Shown here piece after piece: positions 44,876-53,638 of a DNA stretch of 64,000 bases. Position numbers and translations under genes: made by a program. A model generated the notes under the pieces. The model was not told where the DNA came from. It was given only the letters and a program-made list of their open reading frames with translations, and made no database searches. The stretch comes from Pyrinomonadaceae bacterium (lineage in GTDB: Bacteria; Acidobacteriota; Blastocatellia; Pyrinomonadales; Pyrinomonadaceae): positions 213,581-277,580 of the forward strand of contig JAJQRF010000003.1 in the NCBI GenBank assembly GCA_021228405.1, read 5' to 3'. Every line of letters starts with the position of its first letter. Position 1 is the first letter of the stretch.

Positions 44876-45637
44876 TTAATACTTCAACTGAATGGAATTC
44901 ATTCCGCGCAAAATCGCCTTTTGTCGGCGGACAACGCGTTTCGGATTCTTTTTCGGATTAAAAACGTTGAGCGGCGAAGGAATCATTGCCGAAAGGTATG
45001 CGGCTTCTTGCGGAGTCAGGTTTGAAGCGGATTTTTTGAAATAAGTTCGCGCGGCGGCTTCTGCGCCGTAGATGCCGTCGCCCCATTCGATGACGTTCAG
45101 GTAAAGTTCGAGAATGCGTTTTTTGCTCAGTTCCCTTTCGAGAAAATAAGTAATCGCGGCTTCGCGTCCTTTGCGCAGAAAATTGCGGTCTTCGGAAAGG
45201 TATAGATTTTTCGCAAGCTGTTGCGTGACGGTCGAAGCACCGCGTTTGAACGAAGGCATCGGCGGAATCCAATCGTTCGGGTCATAATCGCCTTCGGCTT
45301 TCGCTTCCTTTTCGCCTTCTTTCACGGCTTCGTCCCAAGCTTTTTGAATTGCGTCCCAATCGAATCCGTTGTGCTCGAAAAACCGTGCATCTTCGCCCGC
45401 GAGAACGGCGCGTTGCAGATTCGGCGAAATCTGCTCGATCGGCTGCCAGATCATATATTTTTTCGGCTCCTGCCCGTTTGCCCGCGCTTCCGACAAACGA
45501 TATTCGATCATCGAAGAAGTCGTCGGATTTTCGGTGCGAAGTTTGCCGATGTTCGGAAACGTAATCACTTCATACGCCGCCCAAACCAGCACCGCACCAA
45601 TCAAAATCAGAGTTAAAACTTTTGTCCAATACCACAT
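44876..45637 (-). CDS. mtgA: Monofunctional peptidoglycan glycosyltransferase
   Basis: A 253-residue inner-membrane glycosyltransferase (GT51). One N-terminal transmembrane helix (VLTLILIGAVLVWAAYEVI) is followed by the catalytic domain: LAGEDARFFEHNGFDW with the catalytic Glu, RGASTVTQQLAKNLYLS, RKGREAAITYFLERELSKKRILELYLNVIEWGDGIYGAE and AAYLSAMIPSPLN. It polymerises lipid II into glycan strands and lacks a transpeptidase domain. It lies downstream of the CrtI-like gene, separated by a palindromic element that fills the gap. Confidence 0.96.
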   Translation of the reverse strand: MWYWTKVLTLILIGAVLVWAAYEVITFPNIGKLRTENPTTSSMIEYRLSEARANGQEPKKYMIWQPIEQISPNLQRAVLAGEDARFFEHNGFDWDAIQKAWDEAVKEGEKEAKAEGDYDPNDWIPPMPSFKRGASTVTQQLAKNLYLSEDRNFLRKGREAAITYFLERELSKKRILELYLNVIEWGDGIYGAEAAARTYFKKSASNLTPQEAAYLSAMIPSPLNVFNPKKNPKRVVRRQKAILRGMNSIQLKY

Positions 45638-45639
45638 AC

Positions 45640-45745
45640 GATTTTAGATTTGGGATTTCGGATTTTAGATTTCCCGAATTATAAACGCCAATTCAAACAA
45701 TTATGTTCTAAACAATCCGAAATCCCAAATCCCAAATCCCAAATC
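45640..45745. repeat. GATTT-type palindromic intergenic element (106 bp)
   Basis: The left arm (units GATTTTAGATTTGGGATTTC) faces the right arm (CCGAAATCCCAAATCCC). It spans the whole gap from mtgA's start to crtI's stop, overlapping the stop codon. Its units also occur at 9822-9866 and, in variant form, at 32640-32680. Confidence 0.7.
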
Positions 45746-47216
45746 AATCGGCTTTGCCGATCATATTTCCGACTATCTTTCCCGAACTCATCACGCCCGG
45801 CAGACCTGCGCCGGGATGCGTTCCCGCGCCGACAAAATAGAGGTTCGGAACGTCTTCCGATAAATTGTGCGGACGCAGCCAAGCCGATTGCAAAAGCGTC
45901 GGTTCAACGCCGAACGCATTGCCGAGATAACTGTTCAAAGTGTCTTCAAAATGTAGCGGATCGATGTGCGTTTCGCTAACGATGTGCTTCCGCAGATCGG
46001 GCATATAACGCGTTTCGAGATATTCGTAAATCTTTTGTTTATACGGCTCGGCTTTCGTTTTCCAATCTATTTTTCCTTCCAGATTCGGAACGGGCGAAAG
46101 CACATACCAGCAATCACAGCCTTCGGGCGCAAGGCTCGGATCGGTCGCTGTCGGGCGGTGCAGATAAAGCGAAAAATCTTCGGCTAAAGTCTTATCGACA
46201 AAGATTTCATCGAGCAAAGGTTTGTAGCGATTGCCCAAAATTATTTCGTGATGCGCCATATTTTCGTATTTTTTATCCGTTCCGAAATAGATCACGAAAA
46301 GCGACATCGAATAAGTCATTTTTTTAACTTTCGCGTCCGTGTATTTTTTGCGGAATTGCGCCGGAATCAGGTCGAGATACGTCCGCGCTACATCGGCATT
46401 TGCGACGACGGCATCGGCTTCGACAAATTCGCCCGACTTTATTTTCACGCCTTTCGCTCTGCCCGTGTTCTCGTCGATGACGATCCCGGAAACTTCGGCT
46501 TCCGTCAGAACTTTGCCGCCGATGTCCTGAAAACATTGTCCGAAACCTTTCACCAACGCGCCCGTTCCGCCCATCGCAAACCACACGCCGAATTTTTGCT
46601 CCAATTCGTGAATCATCGCGTAGATCGAGGTCGAAGTAAACGGATTTCCGCCGATCAGTAAAGGATGAAACGAAAACGCCTCGCGCATTTTTTCGTTTTT
46701 GAAGAACTTTGACGCAAATTTATAAACCGAACGATCCGAACGAAGTTTTATCATTTCGGGAACGACCTTGACCATATCCCAAATTTTCGTAAAAGGTTTG
46801 TCGATCAGTTCAAACCCGACACGGTAAATCTCGTCCAGACTGCGCGCAAATTTCTTGTAATTTTCAACTTCGCGCGGGTCGATCTTGTTGATCTGCTGGT
46901 AAAGCGTTTCCTTGTCGTCGTTGTAATGAAAAACCGTGCCGTCTTCCCAGCGAATGTTGTAAAACGGGTCGATCTTGACGAGATGAACGTAATCACTCGT
47001 CTTTTTTCCCGCCAACGTAAAAATCTCGTCGATCAGCCACGGTGCGGTAATGATCGTCGGTCCGCCGTCAAACTTGAAACCGTCCTGCTCATAAACATAT
47101 GCACGTCCGCCGAGTTTGTCGCGCTTTTCGACAATCGTTACCTGGTGTCCCTGTGCCTGCAAACGAATTGCTGCCGATAATCCGCCGAAACCGCTACCGA
47201 TTACTACTATTTTCAT
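45744..47216 (-). CDS. crtI: CrtI-type phytoene desaturase / carotenoid oxidoreductase
   Basis: A 490-residue FAD-dependent enzyme. The dinucleotide motif is VIGSGFGGLSAAIRLQAQGHQVTIVEK at residues 4-30 and GGRAYVYEQDGFKFDGGPTIIT follows. FVGAGTHPGAGLPGVMSSGKIVGNM at the C-terminus is the bacterial CrtI signature. It introduces double bases into phytoene or related C30/C40 chains, or acts as a carotenoid ketolase (CrtO branch) - the exact reaction is not readable. No phytoene synthase gene is in the window. It is divergent from mglB across a 353-base gap. Confidence 0.9.
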   Translation of the reverse strand: MKIVVIGSGFGGLSAAIRLQAQGHQVTIVEKRDKLGGRAYVYEQDGFKFDGGPTIITAPWLIDEIFTLAGKKTSDYVHLVKIDPFYNIRWEDGTVFHYNDDKETLYQQINKIDPREVENYKKFARSLDEIYRVGFELIDKPFTKIWDMVKVVPEMIKLRSDRSVYKFASKFFKNEKMREAFSFHPLLIGGNPFTSTSIYAMIHELEQKFGVWFAMGGTGALVKGFGQCFQDIGGKVLTEAEVSGIVIDENTGRAKGVKIKSGEFVEADAVVANADVARTYLDLIPAQFRKKYTDAKVKKMTYSMSLFVIYFGTDKKYENMAHHEIILGNRYKPLLDEIFVDKTLAEDFSLYLHRPTATDPSLAPEGCDCWYVLSPVPNLEGKIDWKTKAEPYKQKIYEYLETRYMPDLRKHIVSETHIDPLHFEDTLNSYLGNAFGVEPTLLQSAWLRPHNLSEDVPNLYFVGAGTHPGAGLPGVMSSGKIVGNMIGKAD

Positions 47217-47569
47217 TTGATTGGTTTTTTAATTTATTATTTTCGCTAAATTGTTGAAATTACAGATTAAAAAATTCAAGAGAAAAAATAAAATCGGAAA
47301 ACTGCATATTTTCGCAGATATGCAAAAGTGCGGATAATTTTTGCAAAAATTGTCGTCAGTTCGACGAGTTTTCACTTTTTCTCCCCGCACAGATTAAAAA
47401 ATATTTGACGTTAAAAAAAAATAAACTCCAAAAAACACTTGAAGACTGCGTGTTCGGTATGCTAGATTTAAAAGTGTGATTTGTCGCAAGAACCCGCCCG
47501 ACAAATTGCCAATCAATATCACAAACGTTAAACTTACCGCGTAGTTACTAAACCGAAAGAGAAAATCCA
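47217..47569. promoter_or_regulatory. Divergent crtI / mglB promoter region
   Basis: 353 AT-rich bases between divergent genes with no coding potential. TTGAAG (47439-47444) and CTAGAT 17 bases later form a candidate plus-strand promoter for mglB. Confidence 0.4.
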
Positions 47570-48052
47570 ATGGCAGAAGCGCCCTTTATTATACACGAAC
47601 AACCGTTTCAGAGAATCAAAAGCGTCTTGGCGCGTTTATGTGTCGAATGTGCGGCGCGTGTTGTGTTTTTGGTTGACCGCGACGGTCAGCCGATTGCATT
47701 TCACGGCGACATCGGCGATATGGACACGACGAGTTTTTCCAGCCTAGCCGCCGGCAACGTTGCCGCGACGACTTCGATGGCGAAATTGATCGGTGAAGAT
47801 GTTTTTCCCGCAGTTGTTCACGAAGGCGAACGCGAAAGCATTTTCATCAGCGTTATCGGAAGAAGTCTTTTGGTGGTAGTATTTGACGAACGTTCGACGC
47901 TCGGGCTCGTCAAGCTCCGAACGAAAAAAGCCAGCCACGAAGTCGCTTCCATTTTGGACGAAGTGGCGAAAGATTCGGCAAATCATCGGTTGAATAACAA
48001 TTCTTTCTTTGCCGAGATTACCGACGAAGATATTGATAGTCTTTTCAGTTAA
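47570..48052 (+). CDS. mglB: Roadblock/LC7-domain protein (MglB-like)
   Basis: A 160-residue protein with the Roadblock fold: [60 protein letters not shown], then [28 protein letters not shown]. In other bacteria such proteins are GTPase-activating partners of MglA and set cell polarity for motility or secretion. It lies 29 bases upstream of the MglA gene, an obvious operon. It shows no transmembrane segment. Which polarity process it controls here is unknown. Confidence 0.92.
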   Translation: MAEAPFIIHEQPFQRIKSVLARLCVECAARVVFLVDRDGQPIAFHGDIGDMDTTSFSSLAAGNVAATTSMAKLIGEDVFPAVVHEGERESIFISVIGRSLLVVVFDERSTLGLVKLRTKKASHEVASILDEVAKDSANHRLNNNSFFAEITDEDIDSLFS

Positions 48053-48081
48053 ACAAAAAATATTATAAAATTAGCAAAGCT

Positions 48082-48666
48082 ATGACATTCATTAATTATG
48101 CGTCCCGCGAGATTAATTGCAAAATTGTATATTACGGTCCGGGTTTGTGCGGTAAAACCACAAATCTTCAATACATTTACGACTCGACCGCACCGCAGGC
48201 AAAAGGAAAATTGATCAGTTTGGCAACGGAAACAGACCGCACGCTGTTTTTCGATTTTATGCCGCTCGAACTCGGAACGGTTCGCGGCTTCAAAACCCGT
48301 TTTCACCTTTATACCGTTCCCGGACAGGTTTATTACGATGCTTCGCGCAAGTTGATCCTGAAAGGCGTTGACGGCGTTGTTTTCGTCGCCGACAGCCAGG
48401 AAGAACGAATGGATGCGAATGTCGAATCTCTTTACAATCTGGAAGAAAACCTGCAAACACAGGGTTATAATCTGATGGACTTGCCGTATGTTCTCCAGTT
48501 GAATAAACGCGATCTGCCGAACGTTGTTCCCGTCGATGATCTCGTCGGCGAGCTTCAGCGCAAGAACGAACCCGTTTTTGAAGCTGTCGCAATGGACGGA
48601 ACAGGCGTTTTCGATACTCTCAAAGCCGTCGCCAAGCAAGTTTTGACCGAACTCAGAAAAGGTTAG
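48082..48666 (+). CDS. mglA: MglA-like Ras-family GTPase
   Basis: A 194-residue small GTPase of the bacterial MglA group. The P-loop is [11 protein letters not shown] at residues 19-29; the switch region has [19 protein letters not shown] and the DxxG equivalent is [13 protein letters not shown], with the G-to-P type change typical of Mgl[10 protein letters not shown] is the guanine-specificity motif. It cycles with MglB to mark cell poles. Two terminators follow directly. Confidence 0.95.
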   Translation: MTFINYASREINCKIVYYGPGLCGKTTNLQYIYDSTAPQAKGKLISLATETDRTLFFDFMPLELGTVRGFKTRFHLYTVPGQVYYDASRKLILKGVDGVVFVADSQEERMDANVESLYNLEENLQTQGYNLMDLPYVLQLNKRDLPNVVPVDDLVGELQRKNEPVFEAVAMDGTGVFDTLKAVAKQVLTELRKG

Positions 48667-48687
48667 GAATAATTACAAAACCGCAAA

Positions 48688-48718
48688 AGCCGTTGAGTTT
48701 CAAAACTCAACGGCTTTT
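48688..48718 (+). terminator. Rho-independent terminator of mglBA
   Basis: AGCCGTTGAGTTT / AAACTCAACGGCT is a 13-bp stem with a 2-base loop, followed by TTTTTTT. Confidence 0.9.
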
Positions 48719-48738
48719 TTTCGATTCTAAACAAAAAA

Positions 48739-48770
48739 AGCTGTCAGTAGCGAAACCGGACAGCTTTTTA
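48739..48770. terminator. Second, bidirectional terminator
   Basis: AGCTGTC / GACAGCT is bordered by an A-run and TTTTTA, just before the tRNA fragment. It may have terminated the original minus-strand tRNA transcript. Confidence 0.75.
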
Positions 48771-48778
48771 TATCTTAA

Positions 48779-48823
48779 TGGCGGAGCCGACGGGGCTCGA
48801 ACCCGCGACCTCCAACGTGACAG
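48779..48823 (-). tRNA. 3' half of tRNA-Asp(GTC): candidate attachment site
   Basis: Read on the minus strand, the segment runs from the anticodon loop CTGTCAC (anticodon GTC) through GTTGG, the variable loop AGGTC and the T-arm GCGGGTTCGAGCCCCGT. It ends in the acceptor strand CGGCTCC, then G and CCA. The matching 5' stem CCAAC, the D-arm and the 5' acceptor GGAGCCG are missing; unrelated AT-rich sequence begins directly at the loop. This 45-base remnant is not a functional tRNA. It is what integration at the anticodon loop of a tRNA gene leaves behind. Confidence 0.8.
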
Positions 48824-49367
48824 ATTAAAATTCTGCGTACCAGATTTCGCTTAAATACAAGTGAAATCAAACAGTTATGAATTTTTAGCAACTAGGCTTC
48901 GGCATAGTTGCTTTATTTATACGGAGTTTTTGGGGCACATTTTGGGGCACATTTTGACACATCTATATTTTGCGTTTAACTCTATAATCTTATATATAAA
49001 TATTTTTGCACTAAAGATTAAAATCTCCTTCAACAAATTAATTAAGAGGCTTTTTATACAATTAATGAAACATTAAATTAGAATTTTGCGATATTTTTTA
49101 TTTTTTAAACACTTAATCTAGGGTGGTTCCCCTCAGTTCGCAATGCGGGTTTCTTTATTCATCCTGAAAGCGTAACACTCTTTGTTCATAAAACAATTCG
49201 TGATAGTTAGTGCTTTGACCAATTAATTTTCGGGTGAATGTCCCGTCAGCGGAGCCACCGGAATAGTCCAAAATAACGAATTCTCAATTTACTTAAATGT
49301 TTTTTTATATTAGTATTGCGAAAAAATGGGCTCTTGAGCATCTGAAATTTTATTAATGCTAGCGAAG
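48824..49367. other. Left end of the putative island, without a clear gene
   Basis: AT-rich sequence after the tRNA remnant. On the minus strand at about 48890-48965 a frame ends in repeated CPKMCPK/NVPQNVPQ-like codons (from a GGGGCACATTTT direct repeat). Such tails are often seen at the 3' ends of tyrosine integrase genes, so it may be the stub of a lost integrase. Nothing else convincing is present. Confidence 0.35.
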
Positions 49368-49793
49368 TCACACATATGACAATCTTTTAATTGCATCAAT
49401 GGTAAAAAGAACTGCCCCAGCGTAAAAAGTCAAAATCATAGTTAAATAGACCGGGTACGGATGTTCGATTAAGGATTTGGGCCAGCTAAAATGATCACAA
49501 TCCACTTTTGCTTTAACCTCCAAATATTTTACCGCTAAATATTGATAATAAACTCCCGCTCCAATTGACAATAAAAAACATGCCCAAGAAGCGACGAGAG
49601 TTTTATCCAGCGGCATTGGAACACCGGGCTTTAATCCGAAAACTTGCTGAATAAACACAACGGAAAGTGCAAGTCCTGCACCCGCAAGTTGCGTATAGGT
49701 TTTAGCATTATCTATAAACAAAGTCATAATTTTGAACTCGTTTTCTAAAATGCTATTTTGTTCAAACGATTTATCTTCTTCTTCAAGTTTCAT
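49368..49793 (-). CDS. Unrecognised three-helix membrane protein
   Basis: A 141-residue protein. An acidic N-terminus of about 35 residues precedes three hydrophobic segments (YTQLAGAGLALSVVFIQQVFG, LVASWACFLLSIGAGVYYQYLAV, PVYLTMILTFYAGAVLFTIDAI). No family is recognised. It is AT-rich, with a weak ribosome site, and isolated on the minus strand by gaps of about 240 bases or more on each side. Confidence 0.65.
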   Translation of the reverse strand: MKLEEEDKSFEQNSILENEFKIMTLFIDNAKTYTQLAGAGLALSVVFIQQVFGLKPGVPMPLDKTLVASWACFLLSIGAGVYYQYLAVKYLEVKAKVDCDHFSWPKSLIEHPYPVYLTMILTFYAGAVLFTIDAIKRLSYV

Positions 49794-50036
49794 ATTTTGG
49801 TTCTTATAAAAAGTGGTTTCTTTTAAAGTCTAATAAGTTTCTAAGAAAGTTTATCGGAACAGTCTAATGTCTGCCGATTTTACCCGTCTGTTTCATTATT
49901 GACTAATAGTTCATCTCATAAATATTTTTAAGCGTTCCGAATCCAGTTTTCAGGCGACTATTGGCTAAGGAATGGACTTGGAACTCACTCCAATGTTTGT
50001 GATATAAATTCTAATATAATTCCAGTAAGTATATTT

Positions 50037-50903
50037 TCATTCTTTAGAATATGCCTTTCGACGCTTAACTACCGCCAATAATATAATAATAACTAAAAGT
50101 GCCGAACTTATTAGCCACACTGCTGAAATTTGCATAAAACAAGGCAACTTTTTAAAAGGACTTTCAGGCATCGAGGTTGAAATTGAGGATCGTTCAAATA
50201 CCCACACCTCTCTTTTAGTTGGCAAACCATTAGACGATAATATCAGACCGGAAGGGGGAATTTGTCGCACAATTGCTTGTTGACTTAACCAGCTATTTAT
50301 CGGCATTAGCGTCGAGCAGTCCGATGTTAATTTAGACTCATAGAAATGCATTGGAATCACAACTTTTGGAGATAACCGATCAATTATCCGCGCTACTTCT
50401 GACAAAGTCAGTAAATGCTCAGATTCATCAACAGGGAGCAGTAAAACATCAATCTTTCCTAATTGGTGTAAAAGATTGTCGTCTATATTAGCATCATTAT
50501 CACCCCAATGGCAGAAACGAATACCGTCTATTTCCAGCACAAAAATTATATTTCTGCTCCCAAACTTTTCAGATCGAGCGTGATGACCGATAATACCTCG
50601 AATATGGTAATCAGATGCCTTTATAACTCCCTCTTTATCTAAAATTAAACCGCTTTTTACTCGATCAATCGCGTTGTGGTCGTAATGAGGATGTGTAACT
50701 AGTGTAATGTCGGTATTCATCTCAGGAAATTGTTGATCAAACCAATGTGTCCATATCGAATTTCCATAAGGATCAATCAAAATTTTTGTCCCACTACTTG
50801 TGGTCCATTGAAATGATGCATGTCCTATATGAATAATATTTACACCAGCATTCATTATCGAAGGCATTAGGATTATTAAACATATTATAACAAGTTTTTG
50901 CAT
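50037..50903 (-). CDS. Exported metallo-beta-lactamase-fold hydrolase (UlaG-like) with C-terminal anchor
   Basis: A 288-residue protein. A signal peptide (LVIICLIILMPSIMNAG) is followed by a metallo-beta-lactamase fold: IIHIGHASFQW, LIDPYG, the metal motif THPHYDHN near residue 92, FCHWGDNDANID and VIPMHFYESK. One transmembrane helix (VWLISSALLVIIILLAVV) and a basic tail close the chain, so the catalytic domain should face outside, anchored at the C-terminus. The substrate is unknown. It is 42 bases downstream of the acyltransferase-methyltransferase fusion. Confidence 0.88.
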   Translation of the reverse strand: MQKLVIICLIILMPSIMNAGVNIIHIGHASFQWTTSSGTKILIDPYGNSIWTHWFDQQFPEMNTDITLVTHPHYDHNAIDRVKSGLILDKEGVIKASDYHIRGIIGHHARSEKFGSRNIIFVLEIDGIRFCHWGDNDANIDDNLLHQLGKIDVLLLPVDESEHLLTLSEVARIIDRLSPKVVIPMHFYESKLTSDCSTLMPINSWLSQQAIVRQIPPSGLILSSNGLPTKREVWVFERSSISTSMPESPFKKLPCFMQISAVWLISSALLVIIILLAVVKRRKAYSKE

Positions 50904-50945
50904 AAATGCTTGTGACTTAATAAATACGCGATTAGTTTCCGTTTA

Positions 50946-52850
50946 TCACTTTTTCGGTTTAATACAAGTCGTTATTTGAAAGAGATGTCCCGGCATGATT
51001 TGATCCCCCATTAGTTGGAATCCCGTCTGCGACAGAATCTTTGGTAAGCCTTCTTTCTGCAATTCCTTGAAAGTGAGTCTTTCCTTTCTTTCAGAAATAA
51101 TTCTAAATAAAGCCTTCTGAATTAGTTTTCCCATTCGACTTTCAGCAATATAATGTTCTCCAATCAGTAATCTGCCGCCCGGCTTCAGAATACGCCGGGC
51201 TTCTATCAAAATAGATACCACTTTTCTAAGCGGCATTTCATGCAGAGCGGCAACGATTGTCGCAACATCAAAATACTCGTTTGGAAAGTCAGTTTTTGAC
51301 GCATCCATTATAGTAAAAGTAAGATTTGGCATTGGTCCTTTTGTTTTAGCTTGGGCGATCATTTGAGAAGATAAGTCGATGCCATAAACTTCTCCGTTCG
51401 GCTGAATAGTTGTCGCTAAAACGGCGGTCAAATTCCCCGTGCCACAACATAAATCAATTATCTTATTATCTGATGTCAGTTTAAGTGCGGAGACACATCT
51501 TTTATAAAATGCACTTCCCCCTTTGACTAGTCTAAGGACACTCAATTGTGCGTCATACGATTTAACTAGTTTCGGATTATTGTAAAAATCACGCCAGTTG
51601 GTGTCGTACCAATTTTTCATTCCATCGTTTTCAGATTTAAAGACATGTCGATCAGGCATTTCCAGGGGCGGAATTATTTTTGTAACAGAGCGTAAAAAAA
51701 TATTAACAGGAGTCAAAAGTGGACGAACGAAAAAGCCGTAACACTGATAATTCCAAGTATGCGCTCCCAACTCTAATTTAGTTAACATTCCTGTTCTACC
51801 AAAACATATCTCTCTGGCTCCTCGTTCAATTGCCCGCTCAATTTTAGTTGAAAGTAAAGTACGATAGATAAGCGAAACATTTTTGTCATACTCCATACCG
51901 CTAAAAAGGGAATAGTAAACATTGTCGCTGTGTAAATTTATAGTATAGCCAACAATTTTATCAGATGTCCTTAAAGTAATAACGTCAAACTCATTGCCAA
52001 AATTGTCTCGAAAAAGATTGAAAAACTCATTATTTAGCTCGCGCGTCCTGAATTTTCTAGGAAGATTAGTTAAAAAGGTTGGAATAGTCTGCAGAGAAAA
52101 TTTCTCTGATGTCGGGGGAGCGCTTCGCGCCACTTTTATATATAATTCATAAAGGCGGTCGTTTATACTGCTTACATCCTTTTCGACGTATACTTTTATT
52201 CCTTGTTCTTCTAACTTTTTTCTTGCTCCTGTAATTTTTTTCTTGTATTTACCCTCCATATCCGCCAAATATTCCGAGAAGGTCTTCCAGCGGTTAACTT
52301 GATCAATTCCGACTGCTGGTTCGGAAGGGATGTGGAAAAATCCGTTGCCGGTAAAAATTTGGTCAGGTGCGTCCATATCTCTTAAAATCACGCCTGAAAT
52401 GCCAAGGTCTTTAAGTGCTTGTTTTAGAATCTTCAATAATTGAGGAAGTAATTGGTCGCGTTGTCTCTTATCAATAGCAGATATTCCACAATCTCCAGTA
52501 ATAATCGGGTTGCCACATATCGCGTATTTCATTTTCAGTAAAGATTTATCTTTACTGTATTTTAAAATGGGGAGGTCAGCTTGATTATTAACAAGATATA
52601 TTAGTGCCACAGGTTTATCATTGTTACTGACGACAACATAATGAACCCGCGAACCATCAAGGCTTTTTTCAATAATACGAGAAAAATTTTTGTTGATGAG
52701 GCAATGACTTTCCGGTGCCAGTATTTTGATTAAATCGTCGTCTATATCTTCAAGATTAATAATGATTTTGTAGGTTAAGACTTCGATCTGTTCGTTATAT
52801 ATGTCTTGAGAATCAAACTGGTGATTTACAACTAACTGGGAATCCTGCAT
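50946..52850 (-). CDS. GNAT/FemAB-like acyltransferase fused to a SAM methyltransferase
   Basis: A 634-residue cytoplasmic protein in two parts. Residues about 1-390 resemble GNAT/FemAB-type N-acyltransferases (KYKKKITGARKKLEEQGIKVYVEKD, then VGYTINLHSDNVYYSLFSGMEYDKN and ICFGRTGMLTKLELGAH). Residues about 450-630 are a class I methyltransferase with motif I IIDLCCGTGNLTAVLA, VYGIDLSSQMIAQAK and ARRILKPGGRLLIGEHYIAE. The fusion implies two successive modifications of one substrate. AGAGGTAG supports the start. It forms an operon with the metallo-beta-lactamase-fold gene. Confidence 0.85.
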   Translation of the reverse strand: MQDSQLVVNHQFDSQDIYNEQIEVLTYKIIINLEDIDDDLIKILAPESHCLINKNFSRIIEKSLDGSRVHYVVVSNNDKPVALIYLVNNQADLPILKYSKDKSLLKMKYAICGNPIITGDCGISAIDKRQRDQLLPQLLKILKQALKDLGISGVILRDMDAPDQIFTGNGFFHIPSEPAVGIDQVNRWKTFSEYLADMEGKYKKKITGARKKLEEQGIKVYVEKDVSSINDRLYELYIKVARSAPPTSEKFSLQTIPTFLTNLPRKFRTRELNNEFFNLFRDNFGNEFDVITLRTSDKIVGYTINLHSDNVYYSLFSGMEYDKNVSLIYRTLLSTKIERAIERGAREICFGRTGMLTKLELGAHTWNYQCYGFFVRPLLTPVNIFLRSVTKIIPPLEMPDRHVFKSENDGMKNWYDTNWRDFYNNPKLVKSYDAQLSVLRLVKGGSAFYKRCVSALKLTSDNKIIDLCCGTGNLTAVLATTIQPNGEVYGIDLSSQMIAQAKTKGPMPNLTFTIMDASKTDFPNEYFDVATIVAALHEMPLRKVVSILIEARRILKPGGRLLIGEHYIAESRMGKLIQKALFRIISERKERLTFKELQKEGLPKILSQTGFQLMGDQIMPGHLFQITTCIKPKK

Positions 52851-53638
52851 ATTTTTCTACCTCTTTAGGAAGAAAATTACACTTTTTATGTAAAAAGTCA
52901 ATAAAAATTAAAAAATCTAAACATTGCCAATTGGAACATCTGCAGTAATTTCTGGTAGTTTTTTAACATTACATACATATCATTTTCAAATACTTTTATG
53001 AATTCACCCCCGCCTTATTTATTGATTGCGGGAATACCCATTGTAATTTTAGGCGAATTTCTATTATTGAAGGATCATAAAGCAAGCAGTTTAAATTTTG
53101 CAGTCTCCTGCTTCTTCAAGATCACTTATATATTCAAAAAATTATTTATAGCGGAAGTGAATTGGGTTTGATCGGCATCTCCTTTCGCAAGGACAAATCG
53201 TTATGCTTATTTATTTTAGTAATAAAATTGTTTCAAGTACGAAACAGGCTGTCCACCGCTAATTTGGGGCGTTCCGCTAAATTAGACGATATGTAATGAA
53301 TCAAAAGACCCTTAGTGTAAAAAGTACGGATGCGCTTTTATTAAATTGAACAGGCAAATAATCTCTTTTCACGCAGGAAGTAATTAGGTTTTTATAACGA
53401 CTTCGACAACTGGCGAAGAATAGTTAAAAATGCACAATTCACATTGCTAGAAGACGCAGACGATGCACAGTTTAGAGTAAGGATGAAATAATTATGGATT
53501 TCTTATTTAAGTCTATATCTTTTGTAAAAAACTATTGAACAAAAGGTAAAGTAAAACACGCCAAAAAATTTTCTGGCATTTTTTTAACTTTAAATCTATA
53601 TACTTTGTAAAATACCTTAAAAAAGGGAGATGCCGCTG
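52851..53638. other. Long intergenic region with a direct repeat
   Basis: 788 AT-rich bases. A 24-bp direct repeat with three mismatches lies at 53506-53529 and 53589-53612 (core TCTATAT), upstream of the four-gene module, and may be a promoter or operator. A 57-codon frame at 52998-53171 (+) starts MNSPPPYLLIAGIPIVIL but has no ribosome site; I give it little weight. Confidence 0.4.

Noticed and set aside
48049-48639. 196-codon minus-strand frame opposite mglA
   Set aside because: MglA on the plus strand has full family motifs; the opposite frame has none.
48779-48855. Complete tRNA, including a possible Lys anticodon loop (ATTTTAA) just upstream
   Set aside because: The 5' acceptor strand, D-arm and the 5' anticodon stem that would pair with GTTGG are missing. 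The Lys reading would need a 13-base variable region and still lacks an acceptor stem.
48861-49076. 71-codon plus-strand frame after the tRNA remnant
   Set aside because: AT-rich, no ribosome site, repetitive residues; it overlaps what looks like an integrase tail on the other strand.
52998-53171. 57-codon plus-strand frame MNSPPPYLLIAG...
   Set aside because: No ribosome site or promoter and AT-driven hydrophobicity; mentioned only in the intergenic entry.
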